Positions 8,629 through 17,387 of a stretch of DNA of 47,602 nucleotides are shown one piece after another. Position 1 is the first letter of the stretch; every line of letters begins with the position of its first letter. This DNA is from UBA10518 sp022837185. Its GTDB lineage: Bacteria; Desulfobacterota; Desulfobulbia; Desulfobulbales; Desulfobulbaceae. Below the pieces are notes generated by a model that worked only from the letters and a program-made list of their open reading frames with translations, was not told the origin of the DNA and did no database searches. The translations under genes and the position numbers were made by a program. Location: assembly GCA_034007705.1 (NCBI GenBank), contig JAVEQK010000024.1:1-47602 (forward strand), given 5' to 3'.

Positions 8629-9171
8629 TCAGTAACGGTCCTGATGGACGAAATCGGCCAGCTCTTTCCGCCTGGGCGCTCCCGGGCTTTGGTCGGGAAA
8701 TCCAAGGGGGATCAGAGTGACGACTTCGACCCCGTCGGGCACCCCGAGAATTTCCCCGGCCCGGCGATGATCAAAGGCGCCGACCACGACCGTTCCGAGT
8801 TTGTGGGAGGCGGCGGCCAGCAGCATATTCTGGGTGGCCAGGCCCAGATCATACAGTTTCCAGTCGCCCAATGCGGTGACCCTCCTGCCTTTATAGTATC
8901 CCGACACCTTGTTTTTCCCGCAGACGGCAAGCACCACCGGGGCGGCGGCAAAGGCGGGGCCGGCGGGATTCCTCGGGCTCAGGATCCCCTGCAGCTGCTC
9001 CTTGATCCCGGGGTCGCGGACCACAACTATTTCCCAGCATTGCGTATTTGCCCAGGACGGGGCCCATTGCGCCGCCGCCAGCACATCGTGCAGCATCTCC
9101 TCCGGGACATCCCGGGAGGTATACCGCCGTATGCTCCGGCGGCCGGTAATCAATTGCATGATGCCGTTCAT
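8629..9171 (-). CDS. Nitroreductase-family FMN protein
   Basis: The 180-residue product is a short nitroreductase-like flavoprotein: MQLITGRRSIRRYTSRDVPEEML at the N-terminus, AAQWAPSWANTQCWEIVVV, and near the C-terminus the LGTVVVGAFD and IPLGFPDQSPGAPRRKEL segments that form the FMN phosphate site. Such proteins reduce nitro compounds, quinones or related substrates with NAD(P)H; the true substrate is unknown. The ATG at 9171 has GAGGAGG four bases upstream, which rules out the longer upstream reading frame. It lies between amrS and the MFS gene, all on the same strand with short gaps. Confidence 0.9.
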   Translation of the reverse strand: MNGIMQLITGRRSIRRYTSRDVPEEMLHDVLAAAQWAPSWANTQCWEIVVVRDPGIKEQLQGILSPRNPAGPAFAAAPVVLAVCGKNKVSGYYKGRRVTALGDWKLYDLGLATQNMLLAAASHKLGTVVVGAFDHRRAGEILGVPDGVEVVTLIPLGFPDQSPGAPRRKELADFVHQDRY

Positions 9172-9220
9172 CCGGCCTCCTCGTGCCTGCCTGCCTCCTG
9201 CAGGGATTAGCCGGGCAAGG

Positions 9221-10231
9221 CTACCATCTTCCGTCGATCGGCCCGCCGCATTCGGCGCATCCGCCGTCCCGCATGTGCAGGTCCCTGATGCTGAAGCCGA
9301 ACCGGGTGATGACCCGTGCCCCGCAGGCAGGGCAGAGCGTGTCCTCGCCTCCCCTGCCGGGAATATTTCCTTCATAGACATACCGCAGCCCTTCCTCCAG
9401 GCCGATGGCCCGTGCCCGCTGCAGGGTTGCCGCCGGGGTGGGCTGCCGGTCCGTCATCCTGTAGGTCGGGCGAAAAGCAGTCACATGCCAGGGAATCGCC
9501 GGGTCGACCCCCTTGATAAAACGGGCTATTTCGCCCAGTTCCTCATCAGTGTCGTTCAGGCCGGGAATGATCAGGGTCGTCACCTCCACCCAGACCCCGA
9601 GTTCATGCATCAGGGAAACATTGTCCAGCACCGGCTGCAAACGGGCCTTGCACACCTTCTTGTAAAAATCGTCGGTGAAGGCCTTGACATCGATATTGAT
9701 GGCGTCAAGCAGGGAGGCGACATCACGGGTCACTTCCGGGGTCATGTAGCCGTTGCTGACAAAAACATTTTTCAGTCCCCGTTCATGGGCCAGCACCGCG
9801 CAATCCCGGGCAAATTCATAAAAAATGGTCGGCTCCACGTAGGTATAGCTGATACTGCGGCACCCCATTCTTTCCGCCGCGGCGACAACTTCTTCGGCAC
9901 TGCGCGGTTCTCCGGTCACCTGACCGCCATGGCTTTCGGGATACTGGGAAATATGATAATTCTGACAGTGGAGGCAATGAAAATTGCAGCCGACCGTGGA
10001 AATGGAATAGGACAGGCTGCCGGGCAGAAAATGAAACAGCGGTTTTTTTTCAATGGGATCCTCGTTCTCGGCCACCAGGAGCCCGTAAACGAGGGTGTAC
10101 AGGACCCCGTCCCGGTTCTCCCGCACCTGGCAGATGCCGCGTTTGCCGGGCTTTATCCTGCAGCGGTGGCTGCACAGATTACACGTTACCCTGTTCTCTT
10201 CCTCAGCCTGATAAAACAACGCTTCCCGCAT
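9221..10231 (-). CDS. amrS: AmmeMemoRadiSam-type radical SAM protein
   Basis: The 336-residue protein has the AmrS layout: an N-terminal zinc-ribbon-like CNLCSHRC and RGICQVREN, then the radical SAM motif CNFHCLHC near residue 80, the SYTYVEPTIFYEF strand, INIDVKAF, a TLIIPGLNDTDEEL loop and a C-terminal CPACG/CAECGG zinc pair. AmrS usually acts with AMMECR1- and Memo-domain proteins in an uncharacterised modification; neither is encoded here. The ATG at 10231 has GGAGG five bases before it; a frame starting 20 codons earlier lacks such a site. Resemblance to pyruvate formate-lyase activases is part of the same family. Confidence 0.93.
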   Translation of the reverse strand: MREALFYQAEEENRVTCNLCSHRCRIKPGKRGICQVRENRDGVLYTLVYGLLVAENEDPIEKKPLFHFLPGSLSYSISTVGCNFHCLHCQNYHISQYPESHGGQVTGEPRSAEEVVAAAERMGCRSISYTYVEPTIFYEFARDCAVLAHERGLKNVFVSNGYMTPEVTRDVASLLDAINIDVKAFTDDFYKKVCKARLQPVLDNVSLMHELGVWVEVTTLIIPGLNDTDEELGEIARFIKGVDPAIPWHVTAFRPTYRMTDRQPTPAATLQRARAIGLEEGLRYVYEGNIPGRGGEDTLCPACGARVITRFGFSIRDLHMRDGGCAECGGPIDGRW

Positions 10232-10281
10232 AACCACCTCCCCGTGTCGCGACAACCATTCCATGGACAGCCCCTTATATT

Positions 10282-10310
10282 TATCTATCACACCGCACCC
10301 CTTCCTTCAA
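10282..10310 (-). promoter_or_regulatory. Candidate promoter of amrS
   Basis: On the minus strand TTGAAG (10305-10310) and TAGATA (10282-10287) are separated by 17 bases, about 50 bases before the amrS start. This sits in the 230-base divergent region between amrS and radA. For radA only a weak TTGTAA to TTTACT pair near 10341-10369 is seen. Confidence 0.4.
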
Positions 10311-10460
10311 GCGTCCAGGATTGTCCTCCCTCTCCCGAACTTGTAAAATTACCGAAAAGATGCTTTACTCCTGCCATGCAAAAAGGCCGGAACCGATATG
10401 CCGGACCGCCCCCCGGCGGCCGCCCTGCGCGCCCCCCGGAAAAATGATCGGGGAAAACCG

Positions 10461-11828
10461 ATGAACCGGAACGGAAAAGAGCGGGTGGGCTTTGTCTGCC
10501 TGCACTGCGGGTATGCGGCCGGCAAATGGCTGGGCAGATGCCCGGAATGCGGGGAGTGGGACAGCATGGCGGAGAGGAAGCAGCCTGGTCCGCGGCACTC
10601 CCCCGAAGACCGCGAGCCCGTGCTGCCCCTTATCCATGCCTCCCGGCCGGCCCTGTCCAGACTGGTCACCGGCATCGGCGAACTGGACCGGGTGCTGGGC
10701 GGCGGCATCGTGCCGGGTTCGGTGGTGCTGGTCGGCGGCGACCCCGGGATCGGCAAATCAACCCTCATCCTGCAGCTGCTGGCCGCCCTGGCGGCGGACA
10801 ACCGCCGTGTCCTGTATGTGACCGGCGAAGAATCGGCCGAACAGATCAGAATGCGGGCCGATCGTCTCGCCATCGGCCAGGAGCAGATCTTCCTGGCCAC
10901 GGAAAACCGGGTCGAAGCCATCGCCGACATGGCCGGAGAGCTCAAACCCGCCCTGCTGGCGGTTGATTCGATCCAGACCATGTACACCGGCGAAATCGCT
11001 TCCGCCCCGGGCGGCGTCACCCAGGTCCGGGAGTCCGCCGCCAGGCTGCTGGCCCTGGCCAAGGGCAGCGGGCTGCCCGTCATCCTCATCGGCCATGTGA
11101 CCAAGGAGGGCGCCATCGCCGGACCAAGGGTGCTGGAACACATGGTCGACACCGTGCTCTATTTTGAAGGCGATCGCGGCCAGGTCTTCCGCATCCTGCG
11201 GACGGTCAAGAACCGCTTCGGCTCCACCAACGAAATCGGCGTCTTTGAAATGAAGGAAAGCGGACTGGCCGAGGTGGAAAATCCTTCCGCCCTGTTCCTC
11301 GCCGAGCGGCCGGTGAACGTCCCCGGCTCGGTTGTCCTGCCCAGCATCGAAGGGACCCGGCCGATCCTCGTTGAGGTCCAGGCCCTGGTCAGTCCCAGCA
11401 GCCTTGGCACGGCCCGCCGAACGGCCATCGGGGCCGATCACCAGCGTCTTGCCCTGCTCACCGCGGTGCTGGAAAAAAAAATCGGCGTCAGCCTGTACGA
11501 TCACGACATTTTTCTCAACATCGTCGGCGGCATCCGGATCGACGAACCGGCCCTGGACCTCGGGGTGGTGGTCGCCCTGCTGTCGAGCCTGTATGAAAAA
11601 ACCGTGGCCGCGGACACAGTGGTCTGCGGGGAAATCGGCCTGGCCGGGGAAGTGCGGGCCATCGGCCAGATGGACCTGCGCCTGCGCGAAGCGGAGCGGC
11701 TCGGGTTCACCACCTTTCTCATGCCGGACTCCAACCGGAAACGGCTTGAAAAGAAAAGCGCCCCGCACATGCGGGTCATCGGCGTGCAAACGGTTCAGGA
11801 ACTGGTCGAGACGATTTTTCACCCCTGA
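10461..11828 (+). CDS. radA: DNA repair protein RadA/Sms
   Basis: RadA is a RecA-like hexameric helicase that extends strand-exchange branches in recombination. The 455-residue product contains the N-terminal zinc finger (Cys13, Cys16, Cys27, Cys30), Walker A GDPGIGKS at 93-100, the TGEESAEQIRMRADRL segment, the RadA-specific KNRFG motif within TVKNRFGSTNEIGVFEM, and a C-terminal Lon-protease-like domain. Length matches the family (about 455). I start at the ATG at 10461, with GGGGAAAA upstream; a frame 21 codons longer has no ribosome site and a Pro/Ala/Arg-rich, non-family extension. Confidence 0.97.
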   Translation: MNRNGKERVGFVCLHCGYAAGKWLGRCPECGEWDSMAERKQPGPRHSPEDREPVLPLIHASRPALSRLVTGIGELDRVLGGGIVPGSVVLVGGDPGIGKSTLILQLLAALAADNRRVLYVTGEESAEQIRMRADRLAIGQEQIFLATENRVEAIADMAGELKPALLAVDSIQTMYTGEIASAPGGVTQVRESAARLLALAKGSGLPVILIGHVTKEGAIAGPRVLEHMVDTVLYFEGDRGQVFRILRTVKNRFGSTNEIGVFEMKESGLAEVENPSALFLAERPVNVPGSVVLPSIEGTRPILVEVQALVSPSSLGTARRTAIGADHQRLALLTAVLEKKIGVSLYDHDIFLNIVGGIRIDEPALDLGVVVALLSSLYEKTVAADTVVCGEIGLAGEVRAIGQMDLRLREAERLGFTTFLMPDSNRKRLEKKSAPHMRVIGVQTVQELVETIFHP

Positions 11829-11919
11829 TCCGCATTGCGGACATCCCGCCCCGCCTCCCCCGGACAATCTGCCCACCGGCGGCAAACTTTATGAAAATGA
11901 AAACGCTGGGTTGCCGCCC

Positions 11920-11948
11920 TTGCAATGCCTCCCGCAAATACGTACAAT
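11920..11948 (+). promoter_or_regulatory. Candidate sigma70 promoter
   Basis: TTGCAA (11920-11925) and TACAAT (11943-11948) are 17 bases apart, just before a strong GAGGAGG ribosome site for the membrane protein gene. The close match and position suggest that this gene has its own promoter and is not only read through from radA. Confidence 0.6.
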
Positions 11949-11976
11949 CAAAAAAAATACAGAGAGGAGGATGGGC

Positions 11977-12615
11977 ATGGATTTTAAGAAACTGCTTGAA
12001 GAAACCTGGCGGGTTTTCACCGGATTTCTGCCGGCCCTGCTGGTCAACACCCTTGCCCTGATCGGCATATCCCTCTTCACCCTCGGCATCCTGGCCCCTG
12101 TTGCCGCCGCCGGCTACATGCAGTCGCTGCTGCTGACGGTGCGGGACCAGCGGAAGCCGGAAATCGGCGACCTGTTTTCCCAGATGCGGCTGTTCCTTCC
12201 CCTGCTCGGATTCACGGCGGCGGCGGTCATCGCCCTGATGCTGGGCTTCGCCATGCTGGTGCTGCCCGGCATTATCATGGCCCTGGCCCTGGTTTTTTTC
12301 TGCCTCTATATGCTGCCCCTGATGACCGACCGGCAGATGGGACTGATCGAGGCGGTCAAGGAAAGCAGCCGCATGGCCATGGAAGAGCCGGTGACCGAAC
12401 ACCTGGCCGTGGTGGCGATCTTCCTCGGCATCACCGCCATCGGCCAGTCCTTTATCCTCGGCACCCTCTTCACCCAGCCCTTTGCCACGATTTTCATCCT
12501 CCTGGTCTATGAGTGGAAAACCGGGAGCGCCGCCGGCAAACCGGTGCCGCAGGAGGAAGCCCCCGCGGCTCCACCGGAAAGGGAAAGCAGCGGGACCCCG
12601 GAGGGCACTCCATGA
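11977..12615 (+). CDS. Integral membrane protein, unknown function
   Basis: The 212-residue protein has about five hydrophobic segments (roughly residues 16-45, 62-85, 88-110, 140-165 and 168-182) and a hydrophilic Pro/Glu-rich tail ending SSGTPEGTP. The style (large soluble-free membrane protein with SR(M)AMEEP-type amphipathic helix between segments) recalls DUF975-like or glycerophosphoryl-diester-phosphodiesterase membrane domains, without a firm match. The ATG at 11977 is six bases after AGGAGG; the ATG at 11971 directly abuts it and is less likely. It is preceded by its own candidate promoter. Confidence 0.75.
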   Translation: MDFKKLLEETWRVFTGFLPALLVNTLALIGISLFTLGILAPVAAAGYMQSLLLTVRDQRKPEIGDLFSQMRLFLPLLGFTAAAVIALMLGFAMLVLPGIIMALALVFFCLYMLPLMTDRQMGLIEAVKESSRMAMEEPVTEHLAVVAIFLGITAIGQSFILGTLFTQPFATIFILLVYEWKTGSAAGKPVPQEEAPAAPPERESSGTPEGTP

Positions 12616-12642
12616 AAGCAGCCCGCAACCCCCGGCTTCTCA

Positions 12643-12975
12643 TCAGGCTCTGATCATTTCCTCGGCCAGCAGCCGGTCGATATAGTCGAGGACAAAATTC
12701 CGCTGGGCCGGGGTCGCCCAGGCGGTGCAGGCGCAGCGCATGTTCTGGGAGCTGCGGACCAGAAACTCGCACCGCAGGGTCTTCTCCTCGAGAATCACCG
12801 AGAAGTAAAAGGGGCCGCACCCTTCATGCCCCATCTGCTCAGGACCGTACAGGTCGGGCGGCAACTCGAGCCAGAAAACCCCCTCGATGGGTCCCTGCTT
12901 GAGCGACCGCTTCAGGTAGCTTTCGATATTGTCCCGTTCCAGAAAGGAAATTTCATCAATCAGATACTGGCGCAT
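12643..12975 (-). CDS. Small conserved-looking hypothetical protein
   Basis: A 110-residue soluble protein without signal or membrane segment. It reads as alternating helix and strand (IEGVFWLELP, CGPFYFSVILEEKTLRCEFLVRS), with Cys residues at CGPF and MRCACTAW, ending in a charged helix. AAGGA lies nine bases before the ATG at 12975. I do not recognise the family. It converges with the membrane protein gene, 27 bases away; 190 bases without a gene separate it from the aminopeptidase stop at 13166, and I see nothing else there. Confidence 0.65.
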   Translation of the reverse strand: MRQYLIDEISFLERDNIESYLKRSLKQGPIEGVFWLELPPDLYGPEQMGHEGCGPFYFSVILEEKTLRCEFLVRSSQNMRCACTAWATPAQRNFVLDYIDRLLAEEMIRA

Positions 12976-13165
12976 ACGGTTTGTTCCTTTTAATTTCAGA
13001 TATCGCGGCAAGCGGGGAAAGACTGCTGCGTCCACCTCTGCTCAGGCTGCATGCCCGGCGCCGGCTTATTGTTATGAACGTTGGTGTCGGAACAAGGTAT
13101 CTGGTGCTGACCGACAGTCCGCCCTGCTCCTCCGTGCCGGGCCGGATGGAAAACGGGCCGGGGTG

Positions 13166-14275
13166 TTACAGGTCGAGGAACGTGGCATCCCGGTTCAGAA
13201 CCTCGCAGCCCGTTTCCCGGACCACCACCATGTTTTCCAGGCGGATGCCGCCCCACCCCGGCAGGTAGATCCCCGGCTCCACGGTGACGACCATGCCGGC
13301 CCGTAATTTTCCGCGGCTGCGGGAGGATAGGCGCGGCGCTTCGTGGACGTTGATGCCCACCCCGTGACCAAGGGCATGGCCGAAAAAATCGCCGTAGCCG
13401 GCCTCCCGGATGATCCTTCGGGCGGCCAGGTCGACCTCCCGGCAGGTGATGCCGGCGCGGATCGTCTCCATGGCCGCGAGCTGGGCACGGCGGACGACCC
13501 GGTGCCTGTCGGTGTAAACCGGGTCCGGCCGGCCGGCGACAAAGGTCCGGGACATATCCGAACAGTAGCCGTCAAGAACCAGTCCCATATCGACCAGCAC
13601 CAGGTCGCCCCGGTTCAGGGTCGCCGATGAAGGGACCGCGTGGGGCTTGGCCGCATTGGCGCCGAAAGCGACGATGGTCTCGAAGCTCGGCGATTCCGCA
13701 CCCATCTCACGCATCGCCGCCTCCAGGGCCAGGGCGGCGGCGGTCTCGCTCATGCCGGGCTTGATGGCCGGATAGACCCGGGCAAACACCTCCTCGTTCA
13801 GACGGACGGCGGCCCGTATTTTGTCGATCTCCACCTCAGATTTGACTATTCGCAGCCGCTCCACCAGGCCTGTCTGGGGGACGAGCTCCACGCCGAGCTT
13901 CCCCGCCAGGCCGACCAGTTTTCCGGCCGTTGCATGGAGGACGTAGTGGCTTTCAAAACCGAGGCGGGCCGCCCCAAGCTCGGGCAACAGCTTGCGCAGC
14001 AGGGCCATGAGGCCGGCGGCATACTCCCTGACCGTGAATCCTGCCGCCTCCTCCTCCGCCTGCAGGGTGAAGCGGGAATCGGTCAGCAGATACGGAGTGC
14101 CCCGGGCGGGGATGAGCAGCACGCCCGAACTTTCCTGGATGTCGTGGTCGGCCGCCGTGTAGCCGCTCAGATACCGGCGGTTGGCCGGGTGGGTGACAAG
14201 GAAGACGCTGATGTTCCTGCGCTTGAGAAGCGCCTGCAGTTTCGCCAGCCGTTCCGGGTAGTGCGGGGCCGCCAT
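13166..14275 (-). CDS. M24B metallopeptidase, Xaa-Pro aminopeptidase type
   Basis: The 369-residue protein has a creatinase-like N-terminal domain (FLVTHPANRRYLSGYTAADHD) and a pita-bread catalytic domain. The five dimetal ligands are visible: Asp in LVLVDMGLVLDGYCSDMSRTF (two Asp), His in GHALGHGVGINVHEAPRLS, Glu in VTVEPGIYLPGWGGIRLEN and its second Glu. Such enzymes remove an N-terminal residue next to proline, or cut X-Pro dipeptides. Its start follows the stop of the next gene upstream by three bases, so it is translated from the same message. Confidence 0.93.
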   Translation of the reverse strand: MAAPHYPERLAKLQALLKRRNISVFLVTHPANRRYLSGYTAADHDIQESSGVLLIPARGTPYLLTDSRFTLQAEEEAAGFTVREYAAGLMALLRKLLPELGAARLGFESHYVLHATAGKLVGLAGKLGVELVPQTGLVERLRIVKSEVEIDKIRAAVRLNEEVFARVYPAIKPGMSETAAALALEAAMREMGAESPSFETIVAFGANAAKPHAVPSSATLNRGDLVLVDMGLVLDGYCSDMSRTFVAGRPDPVYTDRHRVVRRAQLAAMETIRAGITCREVDLAARRIIREAGYGDFFGHALGHGVGINVHEAPRLSSRSRGKLRAGMVVTVEPGIYLPGWGGIRLENMVVVRETGCEVLNRDATFLDL

Positions 14276-14278
14276 GAT

Positions 14279-14869
14279 TTACAATCCCAGCCGCTGCTTG
14301 AACTCCATTTTCAGCTGATCCAGGGCCGCGCTGTACTGCCTGCCCAGCTCCCCTTCGATCCTGCTCCACTCCTCCTGAAATTTGGGCTGCAGGGTCGGAT
14401 CGATCTTGATCCCCTCGGACCGGCCCCCCGTCTGCCTGGCCAGCAGCTGCTCGTACTGCATGCGGATCTGCTCCTCAAGCTGGCCGCGGATCTGTTCCCG
14501 CTGGCGGCCATAGCCGTCGATGACCGTCTGCAATTCCCGGCAGATGGAGGCAACGTCGCCGGCGCCGCCGCTCAGATCGACGACTCCCTGCAGGGCCTTG
14601 TCAACCCGTTGCCGCTGGATCTCGTCGCGGGGGAGAAAAATATTGCGGAAAATGCTTTCCGCGGCCCCCTGACGGAGCTCCGCCTGATCCTCCCGGCTGT
14701 GGGCGTCGATCGCCGCCCGGACGTTGTCCAGCCTGCCTTCCAGAAAATCAACGGCGAGGAGCACCCCCTTTTTTTTCATTTCTTCCCGGCGCAATTCCTC
14801 CCTGGAAGCCTTGCCGATCCTGGCGGCCCGTTCCATGACCAGATCCATGGTGCTTTTGATTTCAGCCAT
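14279..14869 (-). CDS. Helical hypothetical protein upstream of M24 peptidase
   Basis: A 196-residue, strongly helical and highly charged protein (AEIKSTMDLVMERAARIGKASREEL at the start, QREQIRGQLEEQIRMQYEQLLARQ in the second half), most likely coiled-coil or helical-bundle and cytoplasmic. GGGAGAGGG lies just upstream of the ATG at 14869. It ends three bases before the aminopeptidase start. I do not recognise the family; the coupling suggests that both are needed together, but no function follows from the sequence. Confidence 0.75.
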   Translation of the reverse strand: MAEIKSTMDLVMERAARIGKASREELRREEMKKKGVLLAVDFLEGRLDNVRAAIDAHSREDQAELRQGAAESIFRNIFLPRDEIQRQRVDKALQGVVDLSGGAGDVASICRELQTVIDGYGRQREQIRGQLEEQIRMQYEQLLARQTGGRSEGIKIDPTLQPKFQEEWSRIEGELGRQYSAALDQLKMEFKQRLGL

Positions 14870-14953
14870 TTGTCCCTCTCCCTGTTCAATGATAAGCAAC
14901 GTCAGGGACTCTACAAAAAAAGTCCCTTTCCGACAAGGACGGAAAGCGGCCGG

Positions 14954-16297
14954 TCAGTGCCGGCGAACAAGGCGGGCGGCGAAAAATCCGTCCAGGCCGT
15001 CCGCCGGGGTCGAGCGGAAATATCCCGCGGCGTCGACGAGTTTCCTGGCCGGGGCGGGAACGGCATCGCCGCAGTCAGTGGCGGCAAATCCGGGATTGTC
15101 CCGGATAAAACTTTCGACCACCTGTTGATTTTCCTCCTCTTCCAGGCTGCAGGTCGCATAGACCAGGATCCCTCCGGGCAGCAGCAGTGAGGCGGCCCGG
15201 CGCAGAAGGTTCAGCTGCTGTTGCTGCAATACCGGCAGATCCGCGGGCTGCCTGTTCCAGCGTATATCCGGGTGACGCCCTATGACGCCGGTGCCGGAGC
15301 AGGGCGCGTCCACCACGATCCGGTGGAACGGCGGCGGCCCGGTTGCGGCGAAATCCTCCAGCCGGCCCTGGAACAGCCTGACCCGCTCAGTCAGGCGCAG
15401 GCGCCGGATATTCTCCTCCAGCAGCCGGAAACGATGCCGGTTGGGCTCGACGGCGGCCAGTTCCGCCTGCTCCCCAAGCAGCTGGGCCAACTGACAGGTT
15501 TTTCCCCCCAGCCCGGCGCAGGCATCCAGGTTCCCGGCCTGCCGGTCAAACGGAGCCAGCAGCAGGGGCACCAGCTGCGCCGCCTCGTCCTGCACATGAA
15601 ACAGGCCCTCCGCGTAGCCGGGAAGCTCGGCAACAGGGCCCGAAAATGATTCGACCACCAATGCCTGCGGCGCATACGTGCCCGGCCGCACTGCGTATCC
15701 CTTCATCCGCAGCATGGCCGCAAGCCCTGCCGCCTCGGCCCGCAGGGTGTTGACCCGCAGGGTGAGCGGCGGCTCCCGGTTGTTGCGCCGGCAGATCGCC
15801 CGGGCCCTTTCCGGCCCGAACGCAGCCCGCCACCGGCTGACGAGCCACTCTGGATGATTGAGGACAGTGTCCTCCCGGGCCGCCTGCGAAAGAACGGCCC
15901 GGTTCCCGGCAACGGAGCGCAGGACCCCGTTGACGAAATTGATGAGCCAGCGGGGCTGATGCTCCTTCTTCAGGACCTGCACGGTTTCATTGACGGCGGC
16001 CGAGTCAGGCACGCGGTCGAGAAAGAGCAGCTGGTAGACCCCCACCCGGAGGGCCATGAGCGTCAGTGATTTCATCCTTGCCAGGGGAAAACTGGAATAG
16101 CTGGCGATGACCCCATCGAGGTCCTGCATCCGCCGAAGTACCCCGTTAACCAGCATCACCGCCAGATGGCGGTCATTGGCGGCCAGGGATGACCGGTAAA
16201 TCAGGGACTCGATGCGGGGCTGGACGGCCCGCCTCTCCCCGTCCCAGACGGTCAGACACAAAACGGCCAGCCGCCGGGAATTCATGCCTGTTCCCAT
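14954..16297 (-). CDS. rsmB: 16S rRNA m5C967 methyltransferase RsmB
   Basis: The 447-residue protein has an N-terminal NusB-like helical domain (about 1-150) and a C-terminal SAM-dependent methyltransferase. Signature residues are DACAGLGGKTCQLAQ (SAM loop), DAPCSGTGVIGRHPDIRW (motif IV Cys) and YATCSLEEEEN (motif VI catalytic Cys). It methylates C967 of 16S rRNA. The length fits the family (about 430-450). GGAGG precedes the ATG at 16297; a second ATG four codons later is possible. It is divergent from the large envelope operon with 137 bases between. Confidence 0.95.
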   Translation of the reverse strand: MGTGMNSRRLAVLCLTVWDGERRAVQPRIESLIYRSSLAANDRHLAVMLVNGVLRRMQDLDGVIASYSSFPLARMKSLTLMALRVGVYQLLFLDRVPDSAAVNETVQVLKKEHQPRWLINFVNGVLRSVAGNRAVLSQAAREDTVLNHPEWLVSRWRAAFGPERARAICRRNNREPPLTLRVNTLRAEAAGLAAMLRMKGYAVRPGTYAPQALVVESFSGPVAELPGYAEGLFHVQDEAAQLVPLLLAPFDRQAGNLDACAGLGGKTCQLAQLLGEQAELAAVEPNRHRFRLLEENIRRLRLTERVRLFQGRLEDFAATGPPPFHRIVVDAPCSGTGVIGRHPDIRWNRQPADLPVLQQQQLNLLRRAASLLLPGGILVYATCSLEEEENQQVVESFIRDNPGFAATDCGDAVPAPARKLVDAAGYFRSTPADGLDGFFAARLVRRH

Positions 16298-16398
16298 GCT
16301 TCCTCCTGTTCTCCTGTTCCTGGGGCATCCGCTGTCAGCGCCGCCCCCGGATCATGCCCCGGCAGACCGGCGGTTTTTCCGCGGCGGGCGCCATCATA

Positions 16399-16428
16399 TT
16401 GACAGCGGGCGAAGACCAATGGTACAAT
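16399..16428 (+). promoter_or_regulatory. Strong sigma70-type promoter of the envelope motor operon
   Basis: A perfect -35 TTGACA (16399-16404) and a TACAAT -10 (16423-16428) with an 18-base spacer. The predicted start of transcription, about seven bases past the -10, falls on the A of the ATG at 16435, so the first message would be leaderless or nearly so. No ribosome site is visible ahead of that ATG, which fits. Confidence 0.75.
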
Positions 16429-16434
16429 TTTTTT

Positions 16435-17328
16435 ATGTTCGATAAAAGATGGACTCTCTTCATTGCGGTGACCATGATCCTGCTGGCCGGATCACCCGCT
16501 CCGTGCGCCTCGCCGCCCCCGCGGGATGCGGCCGGTCTGCGCCAGAGCGTCCTGGCCCTGGACAGTGCCTGGGACCGGGCCAGGAATGATCTCGAGCAGA
16601 AAATGCAGGCCGGCGTCCTCGGCGAAGCCGAGCGCAGCGATTATGCCAGATTCATTACCTTTCTCAGCGACAGAATTCAACTGTATTGCCGCGAGCTGGC
16701 CGCCCTGGGGGGTCCTTCCGCTGTTCTCGATCTGCCCTGTCCGGACGAGGGGTCTCCGGGGATGGGGCTGCCCGCCGCCGCTGCGCCGACAACCGGCGAA
16801 CAGGTTGCCCGGCTGGACGATTCCTTCGCCCGGGCCCTTGGTGAGTTCGATGAAATGCTGCTCAAGGAGGAGCAGCGGATCGCCTCCCGCAGTCCGCGCC
16901 AGCGGGAAACGGGCGGAGAAGGCGGCAGCGGACGATACGGCGGCGGTTCAGCCGTCGGGGGCAGCGCGGGCACTGTGCCGGGCCGGGAGGGCGAGGGAGC
17001 CCAGGCCGGGGCGGAAGCTCAGCAGGGAAGCCGGGATGCCGGCGGTACGGCAGACGGGGACGCCGGGGGAACAACCGCTGCCGGCCGGGAGCAATCCGGC
17101 GGCTCCCGGACCGGCGGGGACGCAGGGGCAACCGGCGGCGGCGAAGGCGCCGGGAATGACCGGACGGTGAAGGCCGATGACCGGGGCGGCGCCATGCCGC
17201 CCATCCAATCGGGCTACGACGATATCGTTGCCCGCCAGCTCCGGGAAGCGGCGGAAAAGGAAACCGATCCGGAACTGAAGGAAAAACTCTGGGAAGAATA
17301 CCGCCGGTACACGGAAGGCATACGCTGA
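16435..17328 (+). CDS. Exported Gly/Ala-rich protein, first gene of VWA-TolQ operon
   Basis: A 297-residue protein with a Sec signal (basic start, hydrophobic to about residue 22, cleavage likely after PCAS or PCA). The mature part has a helical N-terminal region (residues 30-150), a long low-complexity stretch rich in Gly, Ala, Glu and Arg (about 165-245), and a structured tail with DDIVARQLREAA, ETDPELKEKLWEEYRRY (about 258-290). The organised C-terminal tail after a disordered linker looks like a docking element. I do not recognise a characterised family. It begins the operon at a strong promoter and lies 60 bases before the lipoprotein gene. Confidence 0.75.
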   Translation: MFDKRWTLFIAVTMILLAGSPAPCASPPPRDAAGLRQSVLALDSAWDRARNDLEQKMQAGVLGEAERSDYARFITFLSDRIQLYCRELAALGGPSAVLDLPCPDEGSPGMGLPAAAAPTTGEQVARLDDSFARALGEFDEMLLKEEQRIASRSPRQRETGGEGGSGRYGGGSAVGGSAGTVPGREGEGAQAGAEAQQGSRDAGGTADGDAGGTTAAGREQSGGSRTGGDAGATGGGEGAGNDRTVKADDRGGAMPPIQSGYDDIVARQLREAAEKETDPELKEKLWEEYRRYTEGIR

Positions 17329-17387
17329 GAGGAAATGGTATGGGATCAATCTGTCCTCCTGCCTTGAACCGTCCGGGGAGGCGCATT

